From assembly GCA_965220305.1 (NCBI GenBank), contig OZ244817.1, forward strand, positions 2,604,001 through 2,668,000: a stretch of DNA of 64,000 bases, written 5' to 3'. The position numbers and the translations under genes are program-made. Origin of the DNA: G965220305 sp965220305 (GTDB taxonomy: Bacteria > Chloroflexota > Dehalococcoidia > Lucifugimonadales > UBA3495). This document shows positions 8,838 through 18,408 of the stretch, piece by piece. The notes under the pieces are model-generated. The model made no database searches, had not been told where the DNA came from, and saw only the letters and a list, made by a program, of their open reading frames with translations. Position 1 is the first letter of the stretch, and each line of letters opens with the position of its first letter.

Positions 8838-9533
8838 CTAGCTACGCCTCTCCTTACCCTGCTTTTCCGTTGTCGATGCCGCTTCATCCTCTCCGTTCTT
8901 TATCCATCGGTAGAGCAGCGCCCCCGCTCCCGCTCCCAGCACCGGGCCTACCCAGTAGACCCAATGGCTGTCCCAGTTCCAGGCCAGCAGCGCCGGCCCG
9001 AAGGACCGGGCCGGGTTCATGGAAGCCCCGGAAATGGGCCCGGCAAAGATGGCCTCGATGGCTACGGTGGCCCCGATGGCCAGGGCCGCCGCCTGCCCTA
9101 CCGCCCTAACGTCGGTGGCAACCGCCATGATGACAAACATCAGAATGAAGGTCAGCAGGGTCTCGAAGGCCAGGGACTGCACCGCGCTGCCCGCCGGCGC
9201 GGTCATGCCCATGTCTCCCACCAGCCCTAACAATTGCCGCAGCACCAGGCTGGCCAGGGCCGCTCCCGCCAGTTGAGCGCCCCAGTACAAGGGCACTTCC
9301 TTCCAGGGGAAATGCCGCGCCAGGGCAAAGGCCAGGGTCACCGCCGGGTTGATGTGGGCGCCGGAGATGTGGCCCGTGGCGTAAATCATCGCGGCTACCA
9401 CCAGGCCAAATACCAGGCCGATGCCCAGGTGGGTCACCTGCCCGCCGGAAAGATGGTCGGTCATGATGGCCCCGGTGCCGGCGAATACCAGGGCGAAGGT
9501 GCCCACCAATTCGGCCATGCAGCGTTTTAGCAC
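8838..9533 (-). CDS. MIP family aquaporin / glycerol facilitator
   Basis: Integral membrane channel of 231 aa with six predicted helices and both NPA half-helices: GAHINPAVTLA (~res 60-70) and GASMNPARSFGPAL (~res 175-188). The residue after the second NPA is Arg, as in the selectivity filter. The short loops and the MNPARSFGPA sequence favour a water-type aquaporin rather than a glycerol facilitator. The first codon is GTG; an ATG five codons in is an alternative, and neither has a convincing ribosome-binding site. The C-terminus is charged and Lys/Glu-rich. Confidence 0.9.
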   Translation of the reverse strand: MLKRCMAELVGTFALVFAGTGAIMTDHLSGGQVTHLGIGLVFGLVVAAMIYATGHISGAHINPAVTLAFALARHFPWKEVPLYWGAQLAGAALASLVLRQLLGLVGDMGMTAPAGSAVQSLAFETLLTFILMFVIMAVATDVRAVGQAAALAIGATVAIEAIFAGPISGASMNPARSFGPALLAWNWDSHWVYWVGPVLGAGAGALLYRWIKNGEDEAASTTEKQGKERRS

Positions 9534-9790
9534 GGGACTACTCGGCGGGAGGAGAATGCCAGGGGGGGAAAGAGGGGAACTGACCAGGAGGCTTGGCTGC
9601 TGGTCTGGGGTGGCAAGGCTTATCTGGTGAGCAAGATGCCCATGTAGAGAGTGTTGGACCAGGCAATCATGGCAGTGACTCTCAGTGTCCTATCGAGGCG
9701 TGCATCCCTAGTCATTGCTAACTTCACCGCAGGAAATGGTAGCACACGTAACCAGGTTATGGAAGTGGAAATTGGCCCGGGGACGCCAAG

Positions 9791-9822
9791 CTATAGGGAC
9801 GCACGGCTGTGCGCCCCTATAG
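9791..9822. terminator. Long hairpin downstream of the Rieske gene
   Basis: CTATAGGG-CGCAC pairs with GTGCG-CCCTATAG (8 + 5 bp around one mismatch, loop GGCT), starting about 26 bases past the Rieske stop on the minus strand. It has no T-run. It may be a dispersed GGGGCGCAC palindrome used as terminator. The rest of 9534..9847 shows nothing. Confidence 0.45.
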
Positions 9823-9847
9823 CGGGCATTCTTATCCAAGGCCCGGA

Positions 9848-11296
9848 CTAGACCCGGCGCAGCAACTCCTCCTGCAGGCGTTCCAGGTCGAAGGCCTCGC
9901 TGGCTTCGGCTACTCTGGCATCGCCCTGGCGCACCATTTCCTCGGCTTCGGTCTCTTCCAGGGCTTCCGGCAGCTCCTCCTCCCGGGCCCGTCGCCGCTG
10001 CACGTCCCGGGCGTGCTCCACGAATAGCCGTCGCATAGCGACTACCACCGAGTCGGTGGAGGACAGGTACTCGGGAAGGGCGTACTGGACGTACTTCTCC
10101 GCGTCGTAGTCCTGGTTGCGGAAGTTGAAGTTCAACTCCCAGTTCCGGTAGGGCCAACTCACGCTACTCCAGAGCCGCCGCATCACGTTGGGCTTCTGGC
10201 TGTAACGCTCCACGTTGAGGTAGACCATGCGGGTCAGGTTGTCCTCCACCGGCACGGCCCAGCGGGTGCTGCGGAAGAATTCGTTGTTGCCGCCGGTGCG
10301 CGACATGCCGGGAAGTCGGGTCCCGTTCCACTCGTTCACGTCGGGAGCCCCGGCCTGGCGGGGTTGCAACCGCCCGGGGGACTGTCCCCGGTGGCGAGCC
10401 CGCCAATCGTAGAACCAGGTCCACAGCAGCCGCCAGCGGTGCAGGGGCCAAACGCCATCTACGCCCGGGTAGTACATCTGGTAGGGGACCTTGCCATCCT
10501 CGCCTTCGTAATACTTTTCCACGTGGGACTTGCCTTCGCCGGGCCGGTAGTGGACGTTCTTGTTGTTGACGATGTTGACCCGGTACCCCAGGGGAGTGCG
10601 GGGCCGCCCGCCCAACCGGCTCTTCAGGATGCGGAGGGCGTTGCGGTGGACCATGAAGGCGTTGTGAGCGTCCATGGTGTTTTCCAGCACCAACACCCAG
10701 TTGCAGTCAAACATGGTGAAAGCAGGCCGGAAGATGTTGTGCTCCTCGAACATTTCCGGCGGTATATCCTCCTGGGGGTCCACCGGCTCGCCTTCGCCCA
10801 TCCAGACGAAGACCATTCCCTTGATGGTCGCGGTGGGGAATTTCCGGGCCTTCATTCCCGGCGCGTCAGCCATCTTGGAGTCCGGCCCCTCGGTGAGGAA
10901 GGCCACACAGTTGCCGTCGCCATCGAAGGTTGCCCCGTGATAGGGACAGGTCAGGTACCCCTCGAAGTAGCAGCGTCCCATCGAGAGGTATACTGCCCGA
11001 TGGGGGCACCAGTCCAGCAGAGCCTGCACCGCTCCCTTATTGTCCCGGAAGAAGACTACGTCGGTGCCCAGCATACGCAGCACCTCGGGCTTGTCCTTCT
11101 TCACGTCCTTGGCGGGCAGGGCCGGATACCAATACTCCCGGAACCCGGTGGGAGGTATGCGGCTGCGGCGGTCCTTGGGGTTGTCGGGCGACTGAAAGGG
11201 CGGCGTTTGGTCTACGCCCTGGGTGCCTCGGCGCATGTATTTGTAGCCGCCGGGGTAGCCCGACAGAGGCTTGGCCAAGAGCTTCTTCAGACCCAT
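9848..11296 (-). CDS. Rieske non-heme iron oxygenase, catalytic subunit
   Basis: 482 aa oxygenase of the aromatic-ring-hydroxylating alpha-subunit/oxygenase type. Rieske [2Fe-2S] ligands are CPHRAVYLSMG and CPYHGATFDGDG (CxH...CxxH, res ~66-95). The mononuclear iron site is in NTMDAHNAFMVHRN (DxxHxxxxH, res ~185-195). Start ATG has an AAAGGA upstream. No reductase, ferredoxin or beta subunit gene adjoins, so electron partners lie elsewhere. The C-terminal ~70 residues are charged and helical. Substrate unknown; dealkylation or ring hydroxylation are both possible. Confidence 0.88.
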   Translation of the reverse strand: MGLKKLLAKPLSGYPGGYKYMRRGTQGVDQTPPFQSPDNPKDRRSRIPPTGFREYWYPALPAKDVKKDKPEVLRMLGTDVVFFRDNKGAVQALLDWCPHRAVYLSMGRCYFEGYLTCPYHGATFDGDGNCVAFLTEGPDSKMADAPGMKARKFPTATIKGMVFVWMGEGEPVDPQEDIPPEMFEEHNIFRPAFTMFDCNWVLVLENTMDAHNAFMVHRNALRILKSRLGGRPRTPLGYRVNIVNNKNVHYRPGEGKSHVEKYYEGEDGKVPYQMYYPGVDGVWPLHRWRLLWTWFYDWRARHRGQSPGRLQPRQAGAPDVNEWNGTRLPGMSRTGGNNEFFRSTRWAVPVEDNLTRMVYLNVERYSQKPNVMRRLWSSVSWPYRNWELNFNFRNQDYDAEKYVQYALPEYLSSTDSVVVAMRRLFVEHARDVQRRRAREEELPEALEETEAEEMVRQGDARVAEASEAFDLERLQEELLRRV

Positions 11297-11411
11297 GATT
11301 GTTTTTCCTTTCTGAGCAAGTAGGAAATTTTTTCCATGTTAACAGGAATGTCAAGGACGGAAAACCGGAATGGGCTGTGCGGTATGGGGAATAGAAAGGG
11401 CAATGGATGGT

Positions 11412-11966
11412 TCAAGTAGTGGTTTGCTGTTGACTCTGGAAGGAGCTTTTCAGAGTTGTTTGCGAGGGGGTCCCAAGTCTCTCAATTACCAATTGGCATA
11501 TTGGTTGCCCCGGGCGCAGTCGGCAGGGATACGGTCCCTGGTGGGATATTTCCAAGCGTAATTGTCCTTCAAAGGTAGCATGGACCGTTGGCGCCGTTTG
11601 ATGAATGGAGATACCCAGCCGCGCTAACGAACTTCGTCCCTTGACCCGTGCGGCCAGGTAGTTGGGCATCTCGATGTGTTCCAGAGTGTAGGCCAGGACG
11701 AAGGCGCCCGGCCTCAAAATAAATGATTCGCCGTCTGGAATGGTCTGCCGTTCTCCGTAGGCGCCAATTGCATCTTCGACGTTGTCCATCTTAGCTGAGT
11801 CAACCACAATTTCAACACCGGTTGGGGCCGGTCGAAAGGTGGTGAACTCGTTAGTAAGGCGCAGGTCAACGGAAGAAGGGGTAACCTGCCGAGGTAAAAT
11901 ACTGGGAGTAAATCTGAGCCGCTCACTCCCAATTTCCATCCAAATTTCCAGGTCGCTAAGTATCAT
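11412..11966 (-). CDS. dcd: dCTP deaminase / dUTPase family protein
   Basis: 184 aa member of the trimeric dCTP deaminase-dUTPase fold, supplying dUMP precursors or removing dUTP. Conserved motifs: SSVDLRL (res ~31-37), VKGRSSLARLGISIHQTA (res ~108-125) and GQPICQLVIERL near the end. The catalytic-loop position usually read as GWxGxxTLE is here ATFEGQLRLE. The start overlaps the preceding reading frame by ATGA, so translation is coupled to the 105-aa gene upstream. Unlike core dcd genes it is in an accessory-looking pair, which leaves a phage-type or specialised role possible. Confidence 0.8.
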   Translation of the reverse strand: MILSDLEIWMEIGSERLRFTPSILPRQVTPSSVDLRLTNEFTTFRPAPTGVEIVVDSAKMDNVEDAIGAYGERQTIPDGESFILRPGAFVLAYTLEHIEMPNYLAARVKGRSSLARLGISIHQTAPTVHATFEGQLRLEISHQGPYPCRLRPGQPICQLVIERLGTPSQTTLKSSFQSQQQTTT

Positions 11967-12280
11967 CCGGCATCCACGACCACTACTGCCGAACCTTGGT
12001 CAGCCTTGGGCACCAGAAGCCTGGGGCCAGATGTAAGGGTCTCGGCGGGTATGTCCACCAGCCAACTGTCATTGAAATCCGCTATTATGGCCCCCGCAAG
12101 CCTCTTGTTACCCTCGTCAACGAACTTCTCATTCACGAAGGATGTGAATTGTTCCCCGTCAACCTCGAAATGGACTGCCACCTCATAGGGGAGGAGGAGG
12201 ATGCCCCCTCTAGTTACTGATTGACACTGAATCCAAACCGGAACGGGTTGGCCTCTCCATGTAGGAACTTGTGGCGGCAC
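11963..12280 (-). CDS. Hypothetical protein coupled to the dcd-like gene
   Basis: 105 aa protein I do not recognise. The GTG start is supported by AGGAGG six bases upstream. The sequence looks like a beta-rich single domain (strands such as GGILLLPYEVAVHFEVDGEQF and SAVVVVDAG), with no signal peptide or Cys motifs. Its stop overlaps the next start (ATGA), so the two proteins are made together and may act together. Confidence 0.65.
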   Translation of the reverse strand: MPPQVPTWRGQPVPVWIQCQSVTRGGILLLPYEVAVHFEVDGEQFTSFVNEKFVDEGNKRLAGAIIADFNDSWLVDIPAETLTSGPRLLVPKADQGSAVVVVDAG

Positions 12281-12456
12281 AGTTATCCTCCTACTGGTTG
12301 TACGAAAAACCCCTGGCTATGCGGGACCTGAATTCTTTGGGATGTCAAGAAGCTCTGTTATCCTACACCGACTCTTTCTCGGAATAAACAACAGTCTGTC
12401 ACCCATCATTCTGGGCCGGTACGGTGCAGAGCGAGACCACCCCCACGCGTTTTCCC

Positions 12457-13296
12457 CTAGAAGGGGTAGGGCTGCCCCCCGCCCACGGGCAACACCTGCC
12501 CGGTAATGTACGAGGCGTCGTCCGAGGCCAGGAAGGCGATGGCCGCCGCCTGCTCCACGGCGTCGCCCCGGCGGCCCATCGGTATCTCCACCAGGCGCGT
12601 TTCCTGCCGATACTGTTCCTGGTAGTCCATCTCCTCCTGGGGAAGCTCCGGCACCACCGCGTCCTGCCCGTAGTCCCGGGGAGTCACCCGGTCCTCGGCC
12701 AGGCTGCCGCTGGGGGCCACGCAGTTGACCCGAACGCCCAGGTGGGCCACCTCTCGGGACAGCGACGTGGTTAACCCTATCTGCCCCGCCTTGGCCGCTG
12801 CGTAGGGGACCCGGAATGCGCCGGTCACGGCATGGGTGGCAATGTTGACGATGGATCCCGACTTCTGCTCAATCATGTAGGGCAGCACGGCCCGGCAGCA
12901 CCACATGGCGGTCCAGAAGCTCTTGTTGATCTCGGCCTCAATCTGTTCCGGGGTGTAATACTGGAAAGACTGGAACCAGATGGTGCCCCCGGCGACGTTG
13001 GCCAGCACGTCAATCTTGCCGAAGGCCTCGTGGGCCCGGGCCATCAGGGACTGGGCGTTCTCCCATTTGGAGAGCTCTCCCAGGGCTATGACGCAGTCGG
13101 CCCCAAACTCCCGCAGCTCGGCGCAGACCCGTTGGGAAGTCCCTTCCACCATGTCGCCAATCACGATGGAGGCCCCCTCCTGGGCCAACCGCCGGGCCGT
13201 CGCCGCGCCTATTCCCTGTCCCGCGCCGGTCACCACCGCCACCTTTCCCTCGAATCGCCGTCCACCCGCTGCCCGGGGGTCTAAAACATCGGCCAT
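12457..13296 (-). CDS. SDR family NAD(P)-dependent oxidoreductase
   Basis: 279 aa short-chain dehydrogenase. Cofactor motif VVTGAGQGIGAATA (TGxxxGxG, res ~20-33), structural NVAGG near res 97, catalytic YAAAKAG (YxxxK) near res 165, and the C-terminal ITGQVLPVGGG typical of classical SDRs. Start ATG follows AGGAGAAGG. A longer-than-usual loop (res ~190-225) precedes the C-terminal helix and may shape the substrate pocket. Lies 28 bases downstream of a PNPOx-like gene on the same strand, probably co-transcribed. Confidence 0.9.
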   Translation of the reverse strand: MADVLDPRAAGGRRFEGKVAVVTGAGQGIGAATARRLAQEGASIVIGDMVEGTSQRVCAELREFGADCVIALGELSKWENAQSLMARAHEAFGKIDVLANVAGGTIWFQSFQYYTPEQIEAEINKSFWTAMWCCRAVLPYMIEQKSGSIVNIATHAVTGAFRVPYAAAKAGQIGLTTSLSREVAHLGVRVNCVAPSGSLAEDRVTPRDYGQDAVVPELPQEEMDYQEQYRQETRLVEIPMGRRGDAVEQAAAIAFLASDDASYITGQVLPVGGGQPYPF

Positions 13297-13324
13297 TTCC
13301 TTCTCCTATCTTCCGCTGGCGTCA

Positions 13325-13759
13325 TCACCACCGCAGGTTGGGTTCCCGCTCCTGCAGCACCTCGCCAAACAGGGTGAGCACCTGGTCCACCCGCAGGACC
13401 ACGGCGACCCCCTCGCTCTGGGGGTCTGCCGCATACCCTGCCGCGACCAACCGCTCCATAACTTGTTGGTAGACCGGCCCCTCCGAGTGCAGGGAAGCGG
13501 TGCAGCGGAACTTCCAACCCGCCTCGCTGCGGGAGTCCCGAAACAGGACCACCACCTTGGGGTTCTCCTCCAGTTGGTTTCGGGTGGAAAGTTGGCCCCT
13601 TTCCCGGTAGGCCAGGGACCCATCGTCGAAGACCATCAGGCTGCCCCGATAGCCGGCGTTGGGCAACCCATCCGGCGAGGCGGTGGCCATGATGCAGGGA
13701 TTCCCGTTGGCCCGGGCGTTGTTAATCAAGTGTCGCATTTCTTCAGTTAGCTGAATCAT
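13325..13759 (-). CDS. Pyridoxamine 5'-phosphate oxidase-like FMN protein
   Basis: 144 aa split-barrel flavin-binding protein of the PNPOx-like superfamily. The start MIQLTEEMRHLI with GGGGAG upstream is preferred over a frame extending 21 codons further. Typical features: CIMATASPDGLPNAGYRG near res 23-40, GSLAYRERGQLSTRNQLEENPKV near res 47-70 and the strand VVVLFRDS. This pattern fits general stress/heme- or F420-type split-barrel oxidoreductases rather than the vitamin B6 enzyme. Forms an operon with the SDR gene. Confidence 0.8.
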   Translation of the reverse strand: MIQLTEEMRHLINNARANGNPCIMATASPDGLPNAGYRGSLMVFDDGSLAYRERGQLSTRNQLEENPKVVVLFRDSRSEAGWKFRCTASLHSEGPVYQQVMERLVAAGYAADPQSEGVAVVLRVDQVLTLFGEVLQEREPNLRW

Positions 13760-13935
13760 TGGTTCACTCCCCTGCCATGTTGGGTGAGCAGGCCGGACAA
13801 ACCCATTCCAAAACCGGCCCACGTTGAGGTTAAGTATAGCAGTTGCGGCGGCGGGGGTGACGCCTCGTCGCCGGGAAGATGGGACGCCGCATAGGTGCTA
13901 AAATGGGTAGTGTCCAAGAGTTCGGAGGTGGAAAG

Positions 13936-14967
13936 ATGGCCTACTATATGTACCTTTCCCTGCAGGAAGAAGACCGCATCGCCGTCATGTCGATGGACCC
14001 GTCCTCGGGCGAACTGCTACATCTGCGGGACGTGCTCCTGGAGGGACGTCCGGCGCCTCTGGCGGTGGACCCGAGGCGCCGGTTCCTCTTCGCGGGACGC
14101 CGTCTGGCCGGGGACTATGGCCTGACCAGCTTTCGCATCGACCGTCTTGATGGCGGTCTTTCCCCCATCGGTGGAGTTTCCATGCCGGGCGACCCGGTCC
14201 ACATCACCACCGACCGGACGGGGAGGTTCCTGCTTTCGGCCTATTATTACCAGGAGAAGGTGGCGGTACACCCGATAGATGGTTCCGGCGCGTTGGGACA
14301 TCCCCCGGTGGAATGGTTGGACACTGACATCGGAGCCCATTTCGTGCAGGTAGACCGGTCCAATCGGTTCGTCTTGGTCCCCCATATTGCCAATGGCTCC
14401 ATGACCGGGCCCAATGCCATCTTCCAGTTCAAATTTGACGCGGAAACCGGGAATCTGACGCCCAACTCGCCGCCCCGGGTAACGCCCCAGGAGCCCGACG
14501 GACCGCGACACCTTTGCTTCCATCCCACCCGCGACATTGCCTACGCTTCCAATGAGCAGGGTTGCAGCGTGACCGCCTATAATTTTGATCCCGAACAGGG
14601 CACCCTGGAGCCCTTTCAGACCGTTCCCACGCTGCCCGATGAGTTTCAGGGGACCAACTCCTGCTCCCAGATTCAGATAACGCCGTCGGGCCGGTTCCTC
14701 TACGCGCCCAACCGGGGCCACAACAGCATCGCCGGATTCGCCGTGGACGAGGACACCGGGGCCCTGACTCCCCTGGGTCAAACGCCCACCGAGGCCATAC
14801 CCCGCGCTTTCAGCCTGGACCCCCAGGGGAACTTCCTCTACGCTGCCGGCCTGGAGTCGGGCCGGTTGGCCTCCTACCGGGTGAACGCCGACAGCGGGGC
14901 GTTGAAACCCCTGAAGGTGTACCCGGTGGGGCAGGGGCCCATGTGGGTGTTGATTACCCAGTTTTAG
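13936..14967 (+). CDS. Lactonase family seven-bladed beta-propeller (6-phosphogluconolactonase-like)
   Basis: 343 aa propeller protein of the YbhE/Pgl lactonase family. Start ATG (MAYYMYLSLQEEDRI) with GGAGGTGGAAAG ahead; the frame is open 19 codons further upstream but lacks a better site. Repeating blade motifs include PLAVDPRRRFLFAGRR, PRHLCFHPTRDIAYASNE and IQITPSGRFLYAPNRGHNSIA, the last typical of the family. Probably opens a sugar-acid or other lactone ring. No signal peptide. Divergent from the PNPOx-SDR pair. Confidence 0.85.
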   Translation: MAYYMYLSLQEEDRIAVMSMDPSSGELLHLRDVLLEGRPAPLAVDPRRRFLFAGRRLAGDYGLTSFRIDRLDGGLSPIGGVSMPGDPVHITTDRTGRFLLSAYYYQEKVAVHPIDGSGALGHPPVEWLDTDIGAHFVQVDRSNRFVLVPHIANGSMTGPNAIFQFKFDAETGNLTPNSPPRVTPQEPDGPRHLCFHPTRDIAYASNEQGCSVTAYNFDPEQGTLEPFQTVPTLPDEFQGTNSCSQIQITPSGRFLYAPNRGHNSIAGFAVDEDTGALTPLGQTPTEAIPRAFSLDPQGNFLYAAGLESGRLASYRVNADSGALKPLKVYPVGQGPMWVLITQF

Positions 14968-14974
14968 GCGAGAG

Positions 14975-15084
14975 GCTTTCCCTCTCTAGTCCCCCTTGAT
15001 GGGGAAAGGTTGGGAGGGGGTGCTGCAAGGGCTGCCGCCCCGCAATTTCTAGCTTTTGGATTCCCGCATTCGCGGGAAAGACGG
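14975..15084. repeat. Two intergenic palindromic repeats
   Basis: 14980-15020 carries a CCCCCTTGATGGGG...GGGAGGGGG block, related to sequences near 26709, 48700 and 63600. 15057-15084 carries the reversed ATTCCCGC palindrome (GGATTCCCGCATTCGCGGGA). Both lie between convergent genes. Confidence 0.6.
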
Positions 15085-15129
15085 TAGGATTGAGGGGGAA
15101 GGGGGTGTGACTGCATCACTGTTACCAAC

Positions 15130-15948
15130 CTACTCGGAGATGTCCCAGCCCAACCAGTCGCACACCGCCCGGCCCATGACCAGCTCCTTGTCCGCCTCGG
15201 ACAGCCAGGGCAGCTCCTCGGTGAACAGGGTTACGCATTGCTTCCAGGAGCAGGGCATACGGGTTATGTCGGTGCCCCAGAACATGCGCTGGGGGCCGAA
15301 GGCGTCGTAAATCTGGTGCAGGTAGTCATGGATGTTGGCGAAGGGGTAGGCGGCGCTGGAGTAGCTGGGCGCGCCGGTAGCCTTGCAGGCAACGTTGGGG
15401 TGTCGCGCCAAAGCCAACAGGTCCGGCAGGGAGGCCCAGGCGGCTTCGTCCTGGCTGCCGCCGGGCCGGCCCATGTGGTCCACGATGAGTTTCAACTGGG
15501 GGTGCCGCTCCGCCACCTGGTCCACCAGGGGCAGGAAGTTGGCGGCGGCCAGGCCCACGGGAATCCCGGCGGCCTCGGCGGCGGGCCACAACCAGTCCAT
15601 GGTGCCATCGCTGGGCCAGGACTGTTGGTGGGGTTGGGTGAAGGCGAAGCGCAGCCCCACCATTCCGGGCTGTTGCATCCAACCGTCGATTAGCGAGCGG
15701 CTCTCCGGGTGGTCCAGGAGGAAGTTGCCCAGAATGGAAAGCCGATTGGGGTGCTGGCTGGCCGCCTCGACGGCCAGCGGGTTGGAGTTGGGGTCCCAGC
15801 CGGGCGGATGGATAATGGCGGCGTTAACACCGGCTTCGTCCATCTCCCGCAGCAGGTCAGCGGCGGTGAATGACGTTATCTGGCGGTGGGCCGGGTTCGT
15901 CGGCAAGCCGGTGGCCCAAATGTGTACTTGAGCATCGACAATCAGCAT
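15130..15948 (-). CDS. Amidohydrolase 2 family TIM-barrel hydrolase
   Basis: 272 aa metal-dependent hydrolase/decarboxylase of the PF04909 type. N-terminal metal motif DAQVHIW (in place of DxHxH, res 5-11), barrel strand ligand LIVDHMGRPG (His near res 163), and the C-terminal FWGTDITRMP, where Asp is the conserved metal/catalytic residue. Start ATG follows AGGAG. Family members act on lactones (2-pyrone-4,6-dicarboxylate) or decarboxylate aromatic acids, which fits the catabolic neighbourhood; the exact reaction is not readable from sequence. Confidence 0.85.
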   Translation of the reverse strand: MLIVDAQVHIWATGLPTNPAHRQITSFTAADLLREMDEAGVNAAIIHPPGWDPNSNPLAVEAASQHPNRLSILGNFLLDHPESRSLIDGWMQQPGMVGLRFAFTQPHQQSWPSDGTMDWLWPAAEAAGIPVGLAAANFLPLVDQVAERHPQLKLIVDHMGRPGGSQDEAAWASLPDLLALARHPNVACKATGAPSYSSAAYPFANIHDYLHQIYDAFGPQRMFWGTDITRMPCSWKQCVTLFTEELPWLSEADKELVMGRAVCDWLGWDISE

Positions 15949-15963
15949 ATCGTACTCCTAGAG

Positions 15964-16479
15964 TTAGAGTATAAAGTTGAAGACCAAGCTTAACAAACTA
16001 ATGACGATTGCGATTATTGCACCCCCAAAAGTCAACCAAGGGAACCATAAGTCAAACTTGGACTTCTGGACTTTGCGAACTTCACTTCGAACGTGGTGAA
16101 CTCCTTTCTCGCTCAGGAACCACGACTTATAGAGTATATGTTGCGTCCAGTAACCTGATGGGTTCTGAATAGCGTCCTGTGGAGGCCTTGGTGGAATTGG
16201 TACAGACAGTTCGAAGGCCTTTCTCACCCATTTCTTTGAAAGAAGCTCTCTGTAGTCGTCCCACACCATAAGTACATCTTGAAACAGCCGTTCTATCTCG
16301 TTTTCGAGTTCTAGCCCCGTTTTGCCTTGCCCCCTTAACCTGCGCTCTTCACGGTCAACTTCCTTTTCAACCTGATGACGAATGTAAGAAGCGTATCTGA
16401 GTTCACCGGTCAATAATCTTATGATGCGTTGCTTCCATATTCGCAGCCAAAACCATTTCACTTTGACCTTGCCCACCAT
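15964..16479 (-). CDS. Hypothetical C-terminally anchored membrane protein
   Basis: 171 aa, not recognised. N-terminal half is strongly basic then acidic and helical, including a probable coiled coil around EKEVDREERRLRGQGKTGLE. A single C-terminal membrane segment (FGGAIIAIVISLLSLVFNFIL, shown here to its last residue in part) makes it tail-anchored with the bulk in the cytoplasm. Base composition is visibly more AT-rich than the flanking catabolic genes, suggesting acquisition by transfer. Only 15 bases separate it from the amidohydrolase gene, but different composition argues against a functional operon. Confidence 0.6.
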   Translation of the reverse strand: MVGKVKVKWFWLRIWKQRIIRLLTGELRYASYIRHQVEKEVDREERRLRGQGKTGLELENEIERLFQDVLMVWDDYRELLSKKWVRKAFELSVPIPPRPPQDAIQNPSGYWTQHILYKSWFLSEKGVHHVRSEVRKVQKSKFDLWFPWLTFGGAIIAIVISLLSLVFNFIL

Positions 16480-17300
16480 TGGCAGTACCCTTCTTATTGC
16501 TGGTACACCTGCCCCGCCCTCAGCGCAACCACGGTTCTTACCAGGCGATTTACGGAATCATCCGCCGTACCATTCATAGACTCCGATAGTGCCAGCGTTA
16601 CGGTGCGCAGTTGTCGCCCCGGCGGTCAGGTATGCCTTGAAGCCAACTTTGGAACGTAGGGTCAAGGGGCGCGCAAAGCTGGGTGTTATCGAAGTGAATT
16701 AACTCCAACACCAGACCGGCCAGATTCGACGGAAGTGGCCCCGTCAGCCGGGTGTCGTCGAGGTATAACCTTGTAAGGCTGCTTAGACTGCCCAACTCCG
16801 CTGGTAGCGGCCCGGTCAAGCTGTTGTTGCGCAGGGCCAGCAGTCTGAGGTTGGTCAACTTGCACAACTCTTCCGGTATCGGCCCGGTCAGGCTATTGTA
16901 CCCAAGATCCAGGAACTCCAAGCTGTCCAGGTTGCCCAACTCAGATGGTATCGACCCGGTTAGATTGTTGCCAGCAAGTCTCAGTTCCCTCAGTCCGGCT
17001 AGTTGCCTCAACTGCGGCGGTAGCGACCCGTTCAAGTTATTTCCGCCGAGGTTCAATTGAATGACTCGGCCGTTAAGGTCACTGATGACACCGTACCATT
17101 CACGGATTGGCCGGTTGTCGAGCCAGTTTGTGTTGTTCGTCCAATTCGCGCCACCGGTTGCGCGGTAGAGCGCGATCAACACAGACCTATTCTGAGCCTC
17201 GATCCGCCTACTGCTGAAACCCTCGCCGCGTCCTCCATAGACGTCGTCTTTGCACAGCGGGCAGATAACACCGGGTTTTCCAGCCCAATAGATTAAATAA

Positions 17301-18408
17301 CTCATGTTACGCACAGGATGAGGATAATGGTAGATTAGAGCTATGGATAAAGAGATGTTGGAACTGTACAGCGATTACCTGTTGAGTTCCTTTGGCGCCG
17401 CCACAGCGACGGGCTTGTCATCCACGGTGGAAGGCGCGGTCAGCCATGACCAAGTAACGCGCTTTCTGTCGAGGGAAGACTATGACTCCAAAACCCTATG
17501 GGAACAGGTCAAGCCGATGGTGCGCGCCATGGAACAGCCGGATGGGGTACTGATCTTTGATGACACCATCCAGGAAAAGCCCTATACGGACGAGAACGAA
17601 CTGATTAGCTGGCATTTCGACCATAGCAAGAACCGTTCAGTCAAGGGAATTAACCTGCTCAACTGCATGTATTACGCTGGGGGCGCAGCGGTTCCCGTGG
17701 CCTACGAACTCATCCGAAAACCGCTGGTGTACCGCGATGAGAAGACCGGCAGGCACAAGCGTAAGAGCGAAGTCACCAAGAATGAACTGATGCGCCGGAT
17801 GTTGAGAGTCTGTCAGCGCAATCAGTTGCAATATCGCTACGTGCTGGCTGACAGTTGGTTTTCCGCCAAGGAGAACCTGGACTTCATACGCTGGGAACTG
17901 GACCGGCATTTCATTGTTGCGCTCAAGTCGAATCGGACGGCTGCATTGAGCTATGAAGGGAAGCTGCAGGGCAACTTCTCCCGCATAGACTCGCTGGACT
18001 TGCCAGAACATCAAGCGGTGCAGTGCTGGCTGAGGGGGTTGGAGTTCCCGGTCCGGCTCGTTCGCCAAGTCTTTACAAACAAGGATGGCAGCACCGGGAC
18101 ATTGTATCTGGCCTCAAGCGATCTGGACTGCGATGGACCAACCATCTGCGCGATCTACCAGAAACGGTGGAAAGTGGAGACCTTTCATTAAGACGCTCAA
18201 GTCCAATGCCGCCCTTGCCAAGTCGCCTACCAGGACGGAGCGCACCCAAAGCAACCACTGTTTCATGTCCATCTATGCGGCCTTCCGGTTGGAAGGACTC
18301 CGGTTGAAGCATGGAATGAACCACTTTGCCTTGAGAGCCAGGCTCTATCTCAAGGCCATCCGCCATGCTTTCGATGAACTCCAACTCCTTAAGGCTGCGT
18401 AACATCAG
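17301..18408 (+). mobile_element. IS4-type insertion sequence, copy 1 (frameshifted)
   Basis: 1108-bp element with terminal inverted repeats CTCATGTTACGCA and CTGATGTTACGCA (one mismatch), flanked by the 8-bp direct repeat TTAAATAA (17293-17300 and 18409-18416). Same element as 29398..30504; the only difference I see is one extra T near 18189. Target length of 7-8 bp and the YREK motif fit IS4-type groups; exact family not certain. Confidence 0.88.
17343..18402 (+). pseudogene. IS4-type transposase, frameshifted copy
   Basis: Same transposase as at 29440, but CATTAAG replaces CATAAG. This adds one T and creates a TAA directly after the sequence KRWKVETFH. The stop cuts the catalytic YxxRxxxExxxxxxK motif before its Lys and removes about 70 C-terminal residues, so this copy should be inactive unless the extra base is a sequencing error. 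Asp residues in LIFDDTI and VLADSWF are intact. Confidence 0.85.
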
